Shown piece after piece: positions 25,157 to 33,562 of a stretch of 64,000 nucleotides of DNA. The stretch is from Chondrocystis sp. NIES-4102 (lineage in GTDB: Bacteria; Cyanobacteriota; Cyanobacteriia; Cyanobacteriales; Xenococcaceae): positions 1 to 64,000 of the forward strand of contig AP018282.1 of NCBI GenBank assembly GCA_002368355.1, written 5' to 3'. Position numbers and translations under genes: made by a program. Below the pieces are notes generated by a model. The model searched no databases. It was given only the letters and a program-made list of their open reading frames with translations, and was not told the origin of the DNA. Positions within the stretch are counted from its first letter, which is position 1. Each line of letters opens with the position of its first letter.

Positions 25157-26366
25157 TAGACAAGTGCAAAAAGTACGAATTTATCCAACTGACGAACAAA
25201 AGCAGCAACTAGCAGGTGCTATGGGTTGTTCTCGCTGGTGGTGGAATTTTGCTTTGAACAAAAGTATTGAAATCTACAAGGAGACGGGCAAAGGCTTATC
25301 TCGTGCAGGACTAAATGCTTTACTGCCTAGTCTAAAGCAAGAACATGAGTGGTTAAAAACAGAGGTTTATTCTCAATCCCTGCAACAAACATCACTTAAT
25401 TTGTCTCGCGCTTTTATCAACTTTTTTGAGAAGCGGGCTAAATTCCCTAGATATAAATCGAAGCATGGTAAGCAGTCTGTCGGGTTTCCTCAGTCGGTTA
25501 CAGTCAATGGTGATTGGATTAAGATACCTAAAATTGGCTTAGTTAAAGCAGTATTTGACCGTCGCTACAATGGGACAATCAAAACCGTAACTGTAACTGA
25601 AGATAGCTCTGACAGATTCTTTGCTGCGATTATTTATGAGCTAGAAGCTTGTTTTATTTCGAGTAACGGAGATAAAATCATCGGACTTGATCTAGGGATC
25701 AAGGATTTGATTATTGCTCATGATGGAAATAAAACTAGCAAATATGCAAATCCCAAACACACGAAAAAGTATACCAAAAATCTAGCTCGTAAACAACAAA
25801 AGTTAGCTCGAAAAGTAAAAGGTTCTAGAACCAGAGCCAAAGCTAAGAAACTAGTAGCTAAGATTCATGCACGTATAACAAATGCCCGTCAGGACTACTT
25901 ACACAAGCTAAGTAGAAAACTGACTAACGAAAGCCAAGTAGTGATAGTAGAAAACCTTCACGTAAAGGGCATGGTGCGTAATCACAAATTAGCTAAAGCA
26001 ATATCTGATTGTGGATGGGGAACTTTGGTCAACTTTCTAAGTTACAAACTAGAACGTGAAAATAAGCGCTTAGTTGAAATTGACAGATTTTTTCCCAGTT
26101 CACATATTTGTCCCGACTGCTTAACTCAAACTCCGAAGATGGATTTGAGTATTAGAGAATGGATTTGCTTGAACCAATCATGCGGTAAAACTCACGATCG
26201 TGATATCGCTGCTAGTCGCAATATCAGGGCAGAAGGAATCAGAATCATACAGACGGATGGAACAGCCGTCTCTGCTAGTGAAGGGAGCGTAAGACAAGAC
26301 CGAGGACGAAAGACCAAGGTAATGCAGCACCCAGCGAAGCTAGAAACTACCTGCTCAACAAAGTAG
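25137..26366 (+). CDS. tnpB: TnpB (IS605/IS1341-type RNA-guided nuclease), main exon
   Basis: TnpB with a RuvC-type active site: GLDLGIKD (Asp), IVENLHVKGM (Glu) and THDRDIAASRNI (Asp), plus a zinc finger (CPDC and CLNQSCG). These nucleases use an RNA from the element's right end as guide. The homologous region starts with RQVQKVRIYPTDEQ at about 25158, immediately after the intron's 3' end, so the native gene is probably exon 22750-22763 joined to 25157-26366. Without splicing, an ATG at 25137 inside the intron could start translation (MSSPYPTRQVQ). No tnpA is adjacent. The stop codon lies in a right-end hairpin. Confidence 0.9.
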   Translation: MSSPYPTRQVQKVRIYPTDEQKQQLAGAMGCSRWWWNFALNKSIEIYKETGKGLSRAGLNALLPSLKQEHEWLKTEVYSQSLQQTSLNLSRAFINFFEKRAKFPRYKSKHGKQSVGFPQSVTVNGDWIKIPKIGLVKAVFDRRYNGTIKTVTVTEDSSDRFFAAIIYELEACFISSNGDKIIGLDLGIKDLIIAHDGNKTSKYANPKHTKKYTKNLARKQQKLARKVKGSRTRAKAKKLVAKIHARITNARQDYLHKLSRKLTNESQVVIVENLHVKGMVRNHKLAKAISDCGWGTLVNFLSYKLERENKRLVEIDRFFPSSHICPDCLTQTPKMDLSIREWICLNQSCGKTHDRDIAASRNIRAEGIRIIQTDGTAVSASEGSVRQDRGRKTKVMQHPAKLETTCSTK

Positions 26367-26380
26367 CAGGTAGTAGTTCA
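26271..26380 (+). ncRNA. Candidate omega-RNA/right-end region of the tnpB element
   Basis: TnpB guide RNAs overlap the 3' end of tnpB and run to the right end of the element. Here the last 95 nt of tnpB and the following bases are rich in potential pairing. They end in a strong hairpin, ACTACCTGCT (26346-26355) with AGCAGGTAGT (26365-26374), that includes the stop codon. The exact RNA ends and guide start cannot be fixed from a single copy. Confidence 0.45.
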
Positions 26381-26393
26381 TAACAGTAGCTTA

Positions 26394-27716
26394 CTAATTT
26401 ATATGCAGCCACCCTGAAAATGTTTGCAATAATAACCAAGCATTCAAACCAACGATAATCGTCGCTACTGCACCAGCTAACAGCTTTAACCAAGTTGGAT
26501 TGACAAACTCACCCATCAAACGGCGATCGCTAGTAAACATGATCAAAGGAATCACCGCAAAAGATAGCTGTAAACTTAGCACAACCTGACTGGCAATTAA
26601 TAAACTACCCGTACTCTTTTCTCCATAAAAAATAATCGCAATTAAAGCAGGAATAATAGCCAGTAATCTAGTTGCCAAACGTCGCACCCAAGGAGGAAGG
26701 CGAAATCGTAAAAAACCTTCCATGACAATTTGTCCTGCTAAAGTGGCTGTTAGGGTAGAACTTTGTCCAGAAGCTAATAAGGCAACCCCAAAAATAGCAC
26801 TAGCTGCACTCACTCCTAATAAAGGTGAAAGTAATTTATAAGCATCTTGAATCTCTGCAACTTGCTGATAGCCAGAAAAATGAAAAGTTGCAGCAGCAAC
26901 TATTAAAATAGCTGAATTAATAAACAAGGCAAAGGATAAAGCTATAGTCGAATCAATCGTGCCAAATTTAATTGCTTCCCATCTTTTTTCAGCTGTTGGT
27001 TGCCAAGCGCGAGTTTGTACGATTGAAGAATGTAAATATAAGTTGTGAGGCATTACCGTTGCCCCTAAAATCGCGATCGCCAGGTAGAGCATTTCTGGAT
27101 TTCTGACTACTTCTGATTTAGGCAAATATCCCTGTAAAATGCCTGCTACATCTGGTTTGGAGAAAATAATTTCGGCGGCGAAACAAATTCCTACGGTTGC
27201 GACTAGAGTAATGACTAAAGCTTCTACGTAACGAAAACCTTTTCCTTGTAGTAGTAACAATAACAGTACATCTGAGGCAGTAATACAGACTCCCCAAATT
27301 AAAGGAATACCAAATAATAGTTGCAGGGCGATCGCACTTCCCAATAATTCTGCTAAATCACAGGCTGCGATCGCAATTTCACACAATATCCATAAGCAGA
27401 AATTAATCTTTCCAGGAAAATAATCCCGACACGCCTGTGCTAAATCTCTTCCCGTGGCTACTCCCAACCTGACGCATAAAGATTGCAATAAAATCGCCAT
27501 CAAATTTGAGAGTAATATAACCGTCAAGAGTGCATAGCCAAAAGAAGCACCTCCAGCTATATCCGTCGCCCAGTTACCAGGATCCATATATCCCACGGAG
27601 ACTAGGTATCCAGGGCCAGCATAAGCTAGCATTTTGCGCCAAAAACCCTTCCCCTGTGGAATTTTAATGCTGCGGTGAACTTCAGACAAACTGGGCTGAT
27701 TGGATGGTAGAGACAT
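26394..27716 (-). CDS. mntH: NRAMP-family divalent metal (Mn/Fe) transporter
   Basis: Proton-coupled importer of Mn(II) or Fe(II), 440 residues with about 11 helices. The family motifs are intact: helix 1 DPGNWATDI (metal-binding Asp-Pro-Gly-Asn) and helix 6 MPHNLYLHSSIVQTR (metal-binding Met). It diverges from a ziaR-like repressor gene across a 210-bp gap with a SmtB-type operator and a Fur/Zur-like box, so metal-dependent control is likely. Its 3' end lies close to the tnpB element. Confidence 0.93.
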   Translation of the reverse strand: MSLPSNQPSLSEVHRSIKIPQGKGFWRKMLAYAGPGYLVSVGYMDPGNWATDIAGGASFGYALLTVILLSNLMAILLQSLCVRLGVATGRDLAQACRDYFPGKINFCLWILCEIAIAACDLAELLGSAIALQLLFGIPLIWGVCITASDVLLLLLLQGKGFRYVEALVITLVATVGICFAAEIIFSKPDVAGILQGYLPKSEVVRNPEMLYLAIAILGATVMPHNLYLHSSIVQTRAWQPTAEKRWEAIKFGTIDSTIALSFALFINSAILIVAAATFHFSGYQQVAEIQDAYKLLSPLLGVSAASAIFGVALLASGQSSTLTATLAGQIVMEGFLRFRLPPWVRRLATRLLAIIPALIAIIFYGEKSTGSLLIASQVVLSLQLSFAVIPLIMFTSDRRLMGEFVNPTWLKLLAGAVATIIVGLNAWLLLQTFSGWLHIN

Positions 27717-27813
27717 TCATTTTAATGATTTTTTCTCATAATCTTTTCATAATCTAGCATTAAAACAATTTTTTTCATAATTGTCTCATAATTAAAATAA
27801 TCTATTTGTTCAT

Positions 27814-27829
27814 TTGAATAGACATTCAA
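27814..27829. promoter_or_regulatory. SmtB/ArsR-type operator in the mntH-ziaR gap
   Basis: TTGAAT (27814-27819) and ATTCAA (27824-27829) form a perfect inverted repeat with a 4-nt spacer, the TGAA...TTCA type recognised by SmtB/ZiaR-class repressors. It is about 100 nt from either start codon. Confidence 0.6.
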
Positions 27830-27833
27830 GCTT

Positions 27834-27852
27834 AAAATGAGTATCATTATCA
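27834..27852 (-). promoter_or_regulatory. Fur/Zur-like box
   Basis: On the minus strand this reads GATAATGATACTCATTTTA, close to the Fur/Zur consensus GATAATGATAATCATTATC in the first ten bases and weaker after. It could make mntH or ziaR respond to iron or zinc. Confidence 0.4.
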
Positions 27853-27926
27853 AAGAAGTAAACTCAAAACTCTATTAACCCAGTATTGTCTAAACAACTA
27901 AACTGACAAGGTTTAAAGTCTAAACA

Positions 27927-28322
27927 ATGAATAAAGTTGACAAATCAAAAAAAATAGTTTCTCCAGAAGGTGATGCACCAACTTGTGATTCTTCTTTAGT
28001 TCATTTAGAACAAGTGCGCCAAGTGCAGTCGGAAATTGTAACTACAGAGAAAGCACAGCAGATGGCTCAGTTTTTTGGCGCGATGGCAGATCCCCATCGG
28101 CTTAAGCTCCTTTCTGCTTTGGCAAAAGCCGAACTTTGTGTCTGTGACTTAGCAGCGGTAGTAAAGATGAGTGAATCTGCGGTATCTCATCAGTTACGTC
28201 TGCTACGAAATCTACGTCTGGTCAAACATCGCCGTGAAGGTCGTAACGTTTATTACAGTTTGGCAGACGCACACATTGCCAATCTTTATCGGGAAGTAGC
28301 GGAACATTTAGACGAGGTTTAA
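27927..28322 (+). CDS. ziaR: ZiaR/SmtB-like zinc-responsive ArsR-family repressor
   Basis: A 131-residue winged-helix repressor (SESAVSHQLRLLRNLRLVKHR recognition region). Both zinc-site types of this subfamily are visible: alpha3N Cys residues in ELCVCDLA with an N-terminal Cys/His stretch (CDSSLVH), and the alpha5 site D-x-H...H-xx-E in DAHIANLYREVAEHLDE. This layout matches ZiaR of Synechocystis. It is followed by a zinc-type ATPase gene with a SmtB-type operator between them. Confidence 0.88.
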   Translation: MNKVDKSKKIVSPEGDAPTCDSSLVHLEQVRQVQSEIVTTEKAQQMAQFFGAMADPHRLKLLSALAKAELCVCDLAAVVKMSESAVSHQLRLLRNLRLVKHRREGRNVYYSLADAHIANLYREVAEHLDEV

Positions 28323-28368
28323 TTTTTTCTTTCCTTCATTGTCAAATTACCTTTTTTTGGATATTATC

Positions 28369-28390
28369 TGAACAAGTATTCAATTGTTCA
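28369..28390 (+). promoter_or_regulatory. SmtB/ZiaR-type operator upstream of the zinc ATPase
   Basis: TGAACAA (28369-28375) and TTGTTCA (28384-28390) form a perfect inverted repeat with an 8-nt spacer, 37 nt before the ATPase start. Confidence 0.72.
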
Positions 28391-28426
28391 ATAGTAAAGC
28401 TATCCAATCATCTAAATGTTTAAATA

Positions 28427-30370
28427 ATGTCAAATCAATATTCCTCTGGTTGTTGTTCTAGCGACGATCGCGATCACGATCGCAGTCATGGTCATAGCCA
28501 CGAACATAATGATTCTAATTTACGCTCTGAACTTATTCCCTTAAGTATTGCAGTAGTTTTATTTGCGATCGGCTTAATCTTTAACCAGCCTTTGCATAAT
28601 ACTCCTGGAGCGATCGCCGAGTATGCAGTTTTGATTCCTGCATATCTGATAAGTGGTTGGAGTGTTTTAACCAGTGCAGGACGTAATATTCTGCGGGGTA
28701 AAATCTTCGATGAAAACTTCTTGATGACTATTGCTACCTTGGGAGCGATCGCGATTCACGAATTACCCGAAGCTGTAGCGGTAATGCTATTTTTCCAAGT
28801 AGGAGAACTATTTCAGGGTTTTGCGGTTGGGCGATCGCGCAGATCGATTAAGTCACTATTAGAAGTACGTCCAGATAAAGCAAATCTAATAGTCGATGGA
28901 GTGATAAGAGAGGTTGACCCCGAAAAAGTAGAAGTCGGAAATACGATTATTATCAAGCCAGGGGAGAAAGTACCTTTAGACGGGGAGATACTATCGGGTA
29001 ATTCCCAGGTAGATACTTCCGCACTTACGGGGGAGTCCGTACCGCGAACTGTAAGAAAAGGAGATACAGTACTAGCAGGAGCAATTAACCAAACGGGTAG
29101 TTTAACCGTTCAAGTCACCAAACTGTTTGCCGAATCTTCCATCGCTAAGATTTTAGACTTGGTAGAAAATGCCAGCAGTAAAAAAGCCCCGACAGAGCAA
29201 TTTATTACTCGCTTTGCCCGTTACTACACTCCCGTAGTAGTTTTTCTTTCTTTAGCAGTTGCCATCTTACCGCCTTTGTTTATTCCTGGTACATCTAGTC
29301 AACTGTGGGTTTATCGAGCGTTGGTCTTATTGGTAATATCCTGTCCTTGCGGATTAGTTATTAGTATTCCCCTGGGCTACTTTGGTGGAGTTGGTGGTGC
29401 AGCCAAAAGAGGTATTTTAGTTAAAGGTTCGACTTTCCTCGATGCCTTAACCGATGTTAAAACGGTAATTTTTGATAAAACTGGAACGTTAACCGAAGGT
29501 GTCTTTCAAGTAACTCAAGTATCCCCCTATAACGGCTATAGCGAAAAAGAATTATTAACTATAGCAGCTTTAGCCGAATCTCAATCCAATCATCCCGTAG
29601 CGCGATCGATTATTGAAGCTTACGATGGTGCGATTTCTGAATCTGATGTCACCGACTATAAAGAAATACCAGGACACGGTATTAGTGCCAAAGTCAGAGG
29701 GATGTCAGTCTTGGCAGGAAACGATCGCCTCCTGCACCGAGAGCATATAGAACACGATACCTGCAATGTTGAAGGTACTGTGGTTCATTTAGCAATAGAT
29801 AAAAAATATGCAGGTTATATCTTAATTGCCGACAAAATTAAAGAAGATGCAGCCATAGCGATCGCCCGATTGAAAAAATTAGGAGTCACCGAAACTGTAA
29901 TGCTGACGGGAGACAACCGAGTTGTAGCGCGAAATGTTGCCGATAAACTTGGTTTAGATACCTATAAAGCTGAATTACTACCAGAAGACAAAGTAGAGGC
30001 GATCGAGGAGTATCTTCATAAGTCTGACAAAAAAAGCAAGGTAGCTTTTGTCGGAGATGGAATTAACGATGCACCAGTAATTGCCAGAGCCGATGTCGGG
30101 ATAGCAATGGGGGCGTTTGGTTCAGATGCAGCGATTGAAACTGCTGACGTGGTACTAATGACCGATGCCCCTTCTAAGGTAGCCGAAGCGATCGCTATAG
30201 CTCGTAAAACCCACTCTATTGTCTGGCAGAATATCATCCTGGCAATGGCAGTAAAAGGACTGTTTATTTTACTCGGAGCAATAGGAATAGCGACTCTTTG
30301 GGAGGCTGTGTTTGCCGATGTCGGGGTAGCACTGTTAGCGATTCTAAATGCCAGTCGGGTTTTGAGATAG
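28427..30370 (+). CDS. ziaA: Zn/Cd/Pb-type P1B ATPase (ZiaA-like)
   Basis: A 647-residue heavy-metal exporter. The N terminus has no HMA domain but has Cys and His clusters (SSGCCSSDD, then HGHSHEH). Core motifs: TGES, membrane site CPCGL (the CPC of the Zn/Cd class, followed by VISIPLGYFGG), DKTGT, SNHPVARS and GDGINDAP. The class follows from helix and CPC context. It is paired with a ziaR-like repressor and its operator, so zinc-induced efflux is the expected role. Confidence 0.92.
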   Translation: MSNQYSSGCCSSDDRDHDRSHGHSHEHNDSNLRSELIPLSIAVVLFAIGLIFNQPLHNTPGAIAEYAVLIPAYLISGWSVLTSAGRNILRGKIFDENFLMTIATLGAIAIHELPEAVAVMLFFQVGELFQGFAVGRSRRSIKSLLEVRPDKANLIVDGVIREVDPEKVEVGNTIIIKPGEKVPLDGEILSGNSQVDTSALTGESVPRTVRKGDTVLAGAINQTGSLTVQVTKLFAESSIAKILDLVENASSKKAPTEQFITRFARYYTPVVVFLSLAVAILPPLFIPGTSSQLWVYRALVLLVISCPCGLVISIPLGYFGGVGGAAKRGILVKGSTFLDALTDVKTVIFDKTGTLTEGVFQVTQVSPYNGYSEKELLTIAALAESQSNHPVARSIIEAYDGAISESDVTDYKEIPGHGISAKVRGMSVLAGNDRLLHREHIEHDTCNVEGTVVHLAIDKKYAGYILIADKIKEDAAIAIARLKKLGVTETVMLTGDNRVVARNVADKLGLDTYKAELLPEDKVEAIEEYLHKSDKKSKVAFVGDGINDAPVIARADVGIAMGAFGSDAAIETADVVLMTDAPSKVAEAIAIARKTHSIVWQNIILAMAVKGLFILLGAIGIATLWEAVFADVGVALLAILNASRVLR

Positions 30371-30442
30371 TTTTTTTGACAATCATCACCTTAAAACTTT
30401 ATTCAACTTAATCAATTCACTATTTAGAGGGTTTTAAATATT

Positions 30443-31366
30443 ATGCGTCGTCGTCAGCGTTCTATTCCTTGGATTCATCGCTATTATCGTTCAATTATGG
30501 CAGGAATAGCCACTATTGGCGCGGTAGGGACGGGATATTTAACAGTAGTCAAATTAACCCAAGGAACAGCAGCTTGTCCTACAGGTGGCTGCGATGTAGT
30601 GCTATCAAGTCCTTATGCTACTGTGTTTGGCTTACCCCTGACTCTATTTGGCTTTTTGGGCTACTTAAGCATGGTTGTCTTTGCCATTGCACCTCTTTTG
30701 GTAACTTCTCCAGAGAAAAAGAAACTACGTGCCAGTTTAGAAAAGTGGACGGGTTTATTGCTGTTTTTAGGCGGAACGGCAATGGTGGTGTTTAGTAGTT
30801 ATCTAATGTATCTACTCGCCTTTGTCATTAAAGCTGTTTGTATTTACTGTATTGCCTCGGCTGTCTTTTCAGCCTGTCTGTTTATTTTGTCGATTATCGG
30901 TCGTTATTGGGAAGATATCGGACAACTGTTGTTTACGGGAGTAATCGTAGCGATCGTTGTTTTAGTTGGAACGCTGGGGGTGTATGCCAATATCAATAAT
31001 CCCCAAGTTGCAGAGTCCGATCCTTACGCCGTTACTAACGAATCGGGGACTGCTGAAGTTGCTCTCGCCAAGCATCTTACCCAACAAGGAGTAAAAATGT
31101 ATGGGGCTTTTTGGTGTCCTCACTGTCAGAATCAAAAGCAACTATTCGGCACAGAAGCATTTAGTCAAATCGATTATGTAGAGTGCGATCCTCAAGGTAA
31201 AAATCCTCGCCCCAATCTTTGTAAAGCAGCAGGTATTCAAGCTTTTCCTACTTGGGAAATTAAAGGGAAACAGTATCAAGGGGAAAAAACTTTAGCAGAA
31301 TTAGCCAATTTATCTGGCTATCAGGGCGATCGCAATTTTCAAAATGCTTCCCAAGAAGGACACTAA
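30443..31366 (+). CDS. VKOR-thioredoxin fusion protein
   Basis: Disulphide-forming enzyme: an N-terminal vitamin K epoxide reductase domain of four to five helices with loop cysteines in CPTGGC and the quinone-linked CIYC, fused to a C-terminal thioredoxin-like domain with FWCPHC. Such fusions are standard in cyanobacteria and oxidise exported proteins. The position 72 nt after the zinc ATPase suggests support of disulphide-containing metal proteins, which is inference. Length 307 residues is normal. Confidence 0.92.
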   Translation: MRRRQRSIPWIHRYYRSIMAGIATIGAVGTGYLTVVKLTQGTAACPTGGCDVVLSSPYATVFGLPLTLFGFLGYLSMVVFAIAPLLVTSPEKKKLRASLEKWTGLLLFLGGTAMVVFSSYLMYLLAFVIKAVCIYCIASAVFSACLFILSIIGRYWEDIGQLLFTGVIVAIVVLVGTLGVYANINNPQVAESDPYAVTNESGTAEVALAKHLTQQGVKMYGAFWCPHCQNQKQLFGTEAFSQIDYVECDPQGKNPRPNLCKAAGIQAFPTWEIKGKQYQGEKTLAELANLSGYQGDRNFQNASQEGH

Positions 31367-31468
31367 TACTATTATTTCTCAGCCTGTCTCATACTTTTAA
31401 AACTAATGACGAGGAATCGATTGCCAAAGGTCAAGCGGTACGTACTTGGTATCAATGACAGAAAACAG

Positions 31469-32563
31469 ATGCAGTTAAAGCTACTTATATTTAAACTCGT
31501 TCTCTTGAACACAATAGTTGGCATCATGTTACCTGTTAATGCTCATTCACCTGATGAAACTTTAGAACAATGGCAAGTAGAGCGAGAAGTTAACCAGCTT
31601 TTAAATCAAGGGAAAAAATTGGTAGATCGGGGTAAACTGGCTGAGGCTTTGAGTGCTTACCAACACGCGGTTAGTTTAGAACGAGAAAATCCGCGAGTCT
31701 TTTCGGCAATCGGTTATTTACAAGCGGTTCAAGGTAACTTTCCCGCAGCAGCAGATGCTTTCCAAAAAGCGATCGCCTTAGAATCTGACAATACTTATTT
31801 TTATTACGGACTGGCTTATAGCCTTGCTAATTCTGGAACTTATGCTGAAGCTGCCGATGCTTACACTCAAACCATCAAACTCGATCCGAATTTGTTAAAT
31901 GCTCATTTAGGCTTGGGAATGGTGCTGTTACGCCAACAAAACTACAATGGCGCATTAAATGCTTTCTCAAAGGTAAAGACCCTTGCACCAGAAAACCTCC
32001 TCGCCTATCGCGCGATGGGAACAATTTTACTTCAGAAAGGACAGTTTACCAAGGCGATCGAGGTTTTACAACGAGCAGCCGAACTAGCTCCCTCTGAAAG
32101 TACAATTCAACTCGATTTGGGAATTACTTGGTTCAATCTAAACAATACCAATAAAGCCATCGCAGCTTTTGAAAAGGCTGCCGAGCTAAATCCTGAAGAT
32201 GGGAAGATTCATTTTCAAGTTGGCAGAATTATTCAGCTAGAAGGCAATACAGAATCTGCATTAGCCGAGTATCGTAAGGCAGCCAACATACAACCCAATT
32301 CCGTGGAAACCAGAAAAGCGATCGCCGATATTCTCTTAGAACAGCAAGATTACCTGATGGCGATCGTCGAACATCGTCAGGTGATCGCTCTTGCTCCTCA
32401 AGATGCTAAATCCTATTACCACCTGGGACTGGCATTGAGAGAAAGAAAGCGTATTGAAGAAGCCATTACCGCCCTCAAACAAGCTTTAAATCTTTATCAA
32501 CAGCAGGGTAATACCGAGCAAGTAGAGGCTGTTGAAACTGTTTTAGATGAATTACAAGAATAG
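31469..32563 (+). CDS. Exported tetratricopeptide repeat protein
   Basis: After a signal peptide (hydrophobic LLIFKLVLLNTIVGIMLPVN, cleavage near NAHS) there are about eight TPR units, recognisable by repeating A-x-x-x-Y/F and N-P patterns such as AADAYTQTIKLDPN and AIAAFEKAAELNPEDG. TPR proteins are protein-protein scaffolds; the partner is unknown. An in-frame start at 31406 would put 21 basic residues before the signal, so 31469 is preferred, though neither has a strong ribosome site. The next gene starts 3 nt after its stop. Confidence 0.8.
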   Translation: MQLKLLIFKLVLLNTIVGIMLPVNAHSPDETLEQWQVEREVNQLLNQGKKLVDRGKLAEALSAYQHAVSLERENPRVFSAIGYLQAVQGNFPAAADAFQKAIALESDNTYFYYGLAYSLANSGTYAEAADAYTQTIKLDPNLLNAHLGLGMVLLRQQNYNGALNAFSKVKTLAPENLLAYRAMGTILLQKGQFTKAIEVLQRAAELAPSESTIQLDLGITWFNLNNTNKAIAAFEKAAELNPEDGKIHFQVGRIIQLEGNTESALAEYRKAANIQPNSVETRKAIADILLEQQDYLMAIVEHRQVIALAPQDAKSYYHLGLALRERKRIEEAITALKQALNLYQQQGNTEQVEAVETVLDELQE

Positions 32564-32566
32564 CTA

Positions 32567-33334
32567 ATGATACCAGTCAAGAGCGATCGCCACAACGAAA
32601 TGCCTCCAGAAGAATCTAAAACTCAACCACTGAAATTATTATGGATTGTTTTATGTCTGCGCAGTGGACTATTTTTAGCTGAATTAATTACAGGACTTCG
32701 GGTACATAGTTTATCCCTAATCGCTCTATCGGGACATCTTTTGGTCGATCTAATTGCGATCGCTATTGCCATAGTTGCTGCTTGGTTAGTAAGGAGCTGT
32801 CCCCGCCCTCGAAGGGGAGGACGCGATGTTCGAGGTTGCCTCGAACATTTAAGCCGTCCGTCGGGGCTTGTCCTAAAGGATACCGCTTCGCATATACGCT
32901 CCGTCGAACATTCTACTCAAACTAAGTTATCCTTAAATCCCCAGCAAATTGAAGCTCTAGCTGCCTTTCTTAACAGCCTAATTCTCTTAGCAGTAGCAGG
33001 ATCGATCCTGTGGGGAATCTTACATAATTTTCAGGCTTCTGCCTCTGAAGCTGGGTTACCGATGCTAGCAATAGCAGCATTAGGACTGGTAGTTAAAGGA
33101 ATAAATGCTAGTTTGCTTTACGAAGAAAGTCATCATAGTTTAAATGTGCGGGGCGTATTTCTTCATGCGCTCGCCGATGGTGTTAGTTCGTTTGGTTTGT
33201 TAATAGCAGCGTTAGCTATTTTTTATTTAAACTGGCTTTGGGCAGATACGGCAGCTAGTTTATTAGTGGTGATTTTTATGCTCTTTAGTGCCTTTTCCCT
33301 ACTTAAAGATAGTCTGCAAACTATCAATCAATAA
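32567..33334 (+). CDS. CDF-like cation efflux membrane protein with an in-frame insert
   Basis: About six hydrophobic helices with the two metal-site patterns of cation diffusion facilitators: LSGHLLVDLI on helix 2 and HALADGVSS on helix 5. The C-terminal cytoplasmic domain is absent; the protein stops soon after helix 6. Residues about 78-115, between helices 3 and 4, are an Arg/Gly-rich non-hydrophobic insert coded by palindromic repeat DNA (32798-32911). Zinc or another divalent metal is the expected substrate. The insert may fall in a loop and be tolerated. Confidence 0.75.
   Translation: MIPVKSDRHNEMPPEESKTQPLKLLWIVLCLRSGLFLAELITGLRVHSLSLIALSGHLLVDLIAIAIAIVAAWLVRSCPRPRRGGRDVRGCLEHLSRPSGLVLKDTASHIRSVEHSTQTKLSLNPQQIEALAAFLNSLILLAVAGSILWGILHNFQASASEAGLPMLAIAALGLVVKGINASLLYEESHHSLNVRGVFLHALADGVSSFGLLIAALAIFYLNWLWADTAASLLVVIFMLFSAFSLLKDSLQTINQ
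32798..32911 (+). repeat. 114-bp palindromic repeat insert within the CDF-like gene
   Basis: The insert is exactly 38 codons and keeps the frame. It contains ATGTTCGAGG/CCTCGAACAT (10-bp arms, 32826-32848), a CCCTCGAAGGGG palindrome, and 27 bp (32870-32896) found as an exact reverse complement in the Uma2 gene at 38026-38052. Related pieces recur at 38811-38852. Confidence 0.75.
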
Positions 33335-33491
33335 TTACATAGCGATCGCCTACCAACATCTGGACAATCATAACGAACAGAGGATAAGTAAAATAGTATT
33401 AGCTGTCACAAACTAAATGCCTTTTTCGTCCTAATTGAGTAAGCTAATTTCTGACTTCTTTGCGAGTGCTATGTCCGCTTCATAAATTTAC

Positions 33492-33523
33492 TGGACTCTC
33501 CAGCTAACTAGAGAGTTTACACT
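33492..33523 (+). promoter_or_regulatory. MerR-type promoter for the DUF411-multicopper oxidase pair
   Basis: TGGACT (33492-33497) and TACACT (33518-33523) are separated by 20 bp containing the dyad CTCCAGCTAACTAGAG, the same operator family as upstream of copZ. It lies 39 nt before the DUF411 start. Confidence 0.75.
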
Positions 33524-33562
33524 TGAAATCTAATACACGATCGCTTATCAGCTTAATTCATC

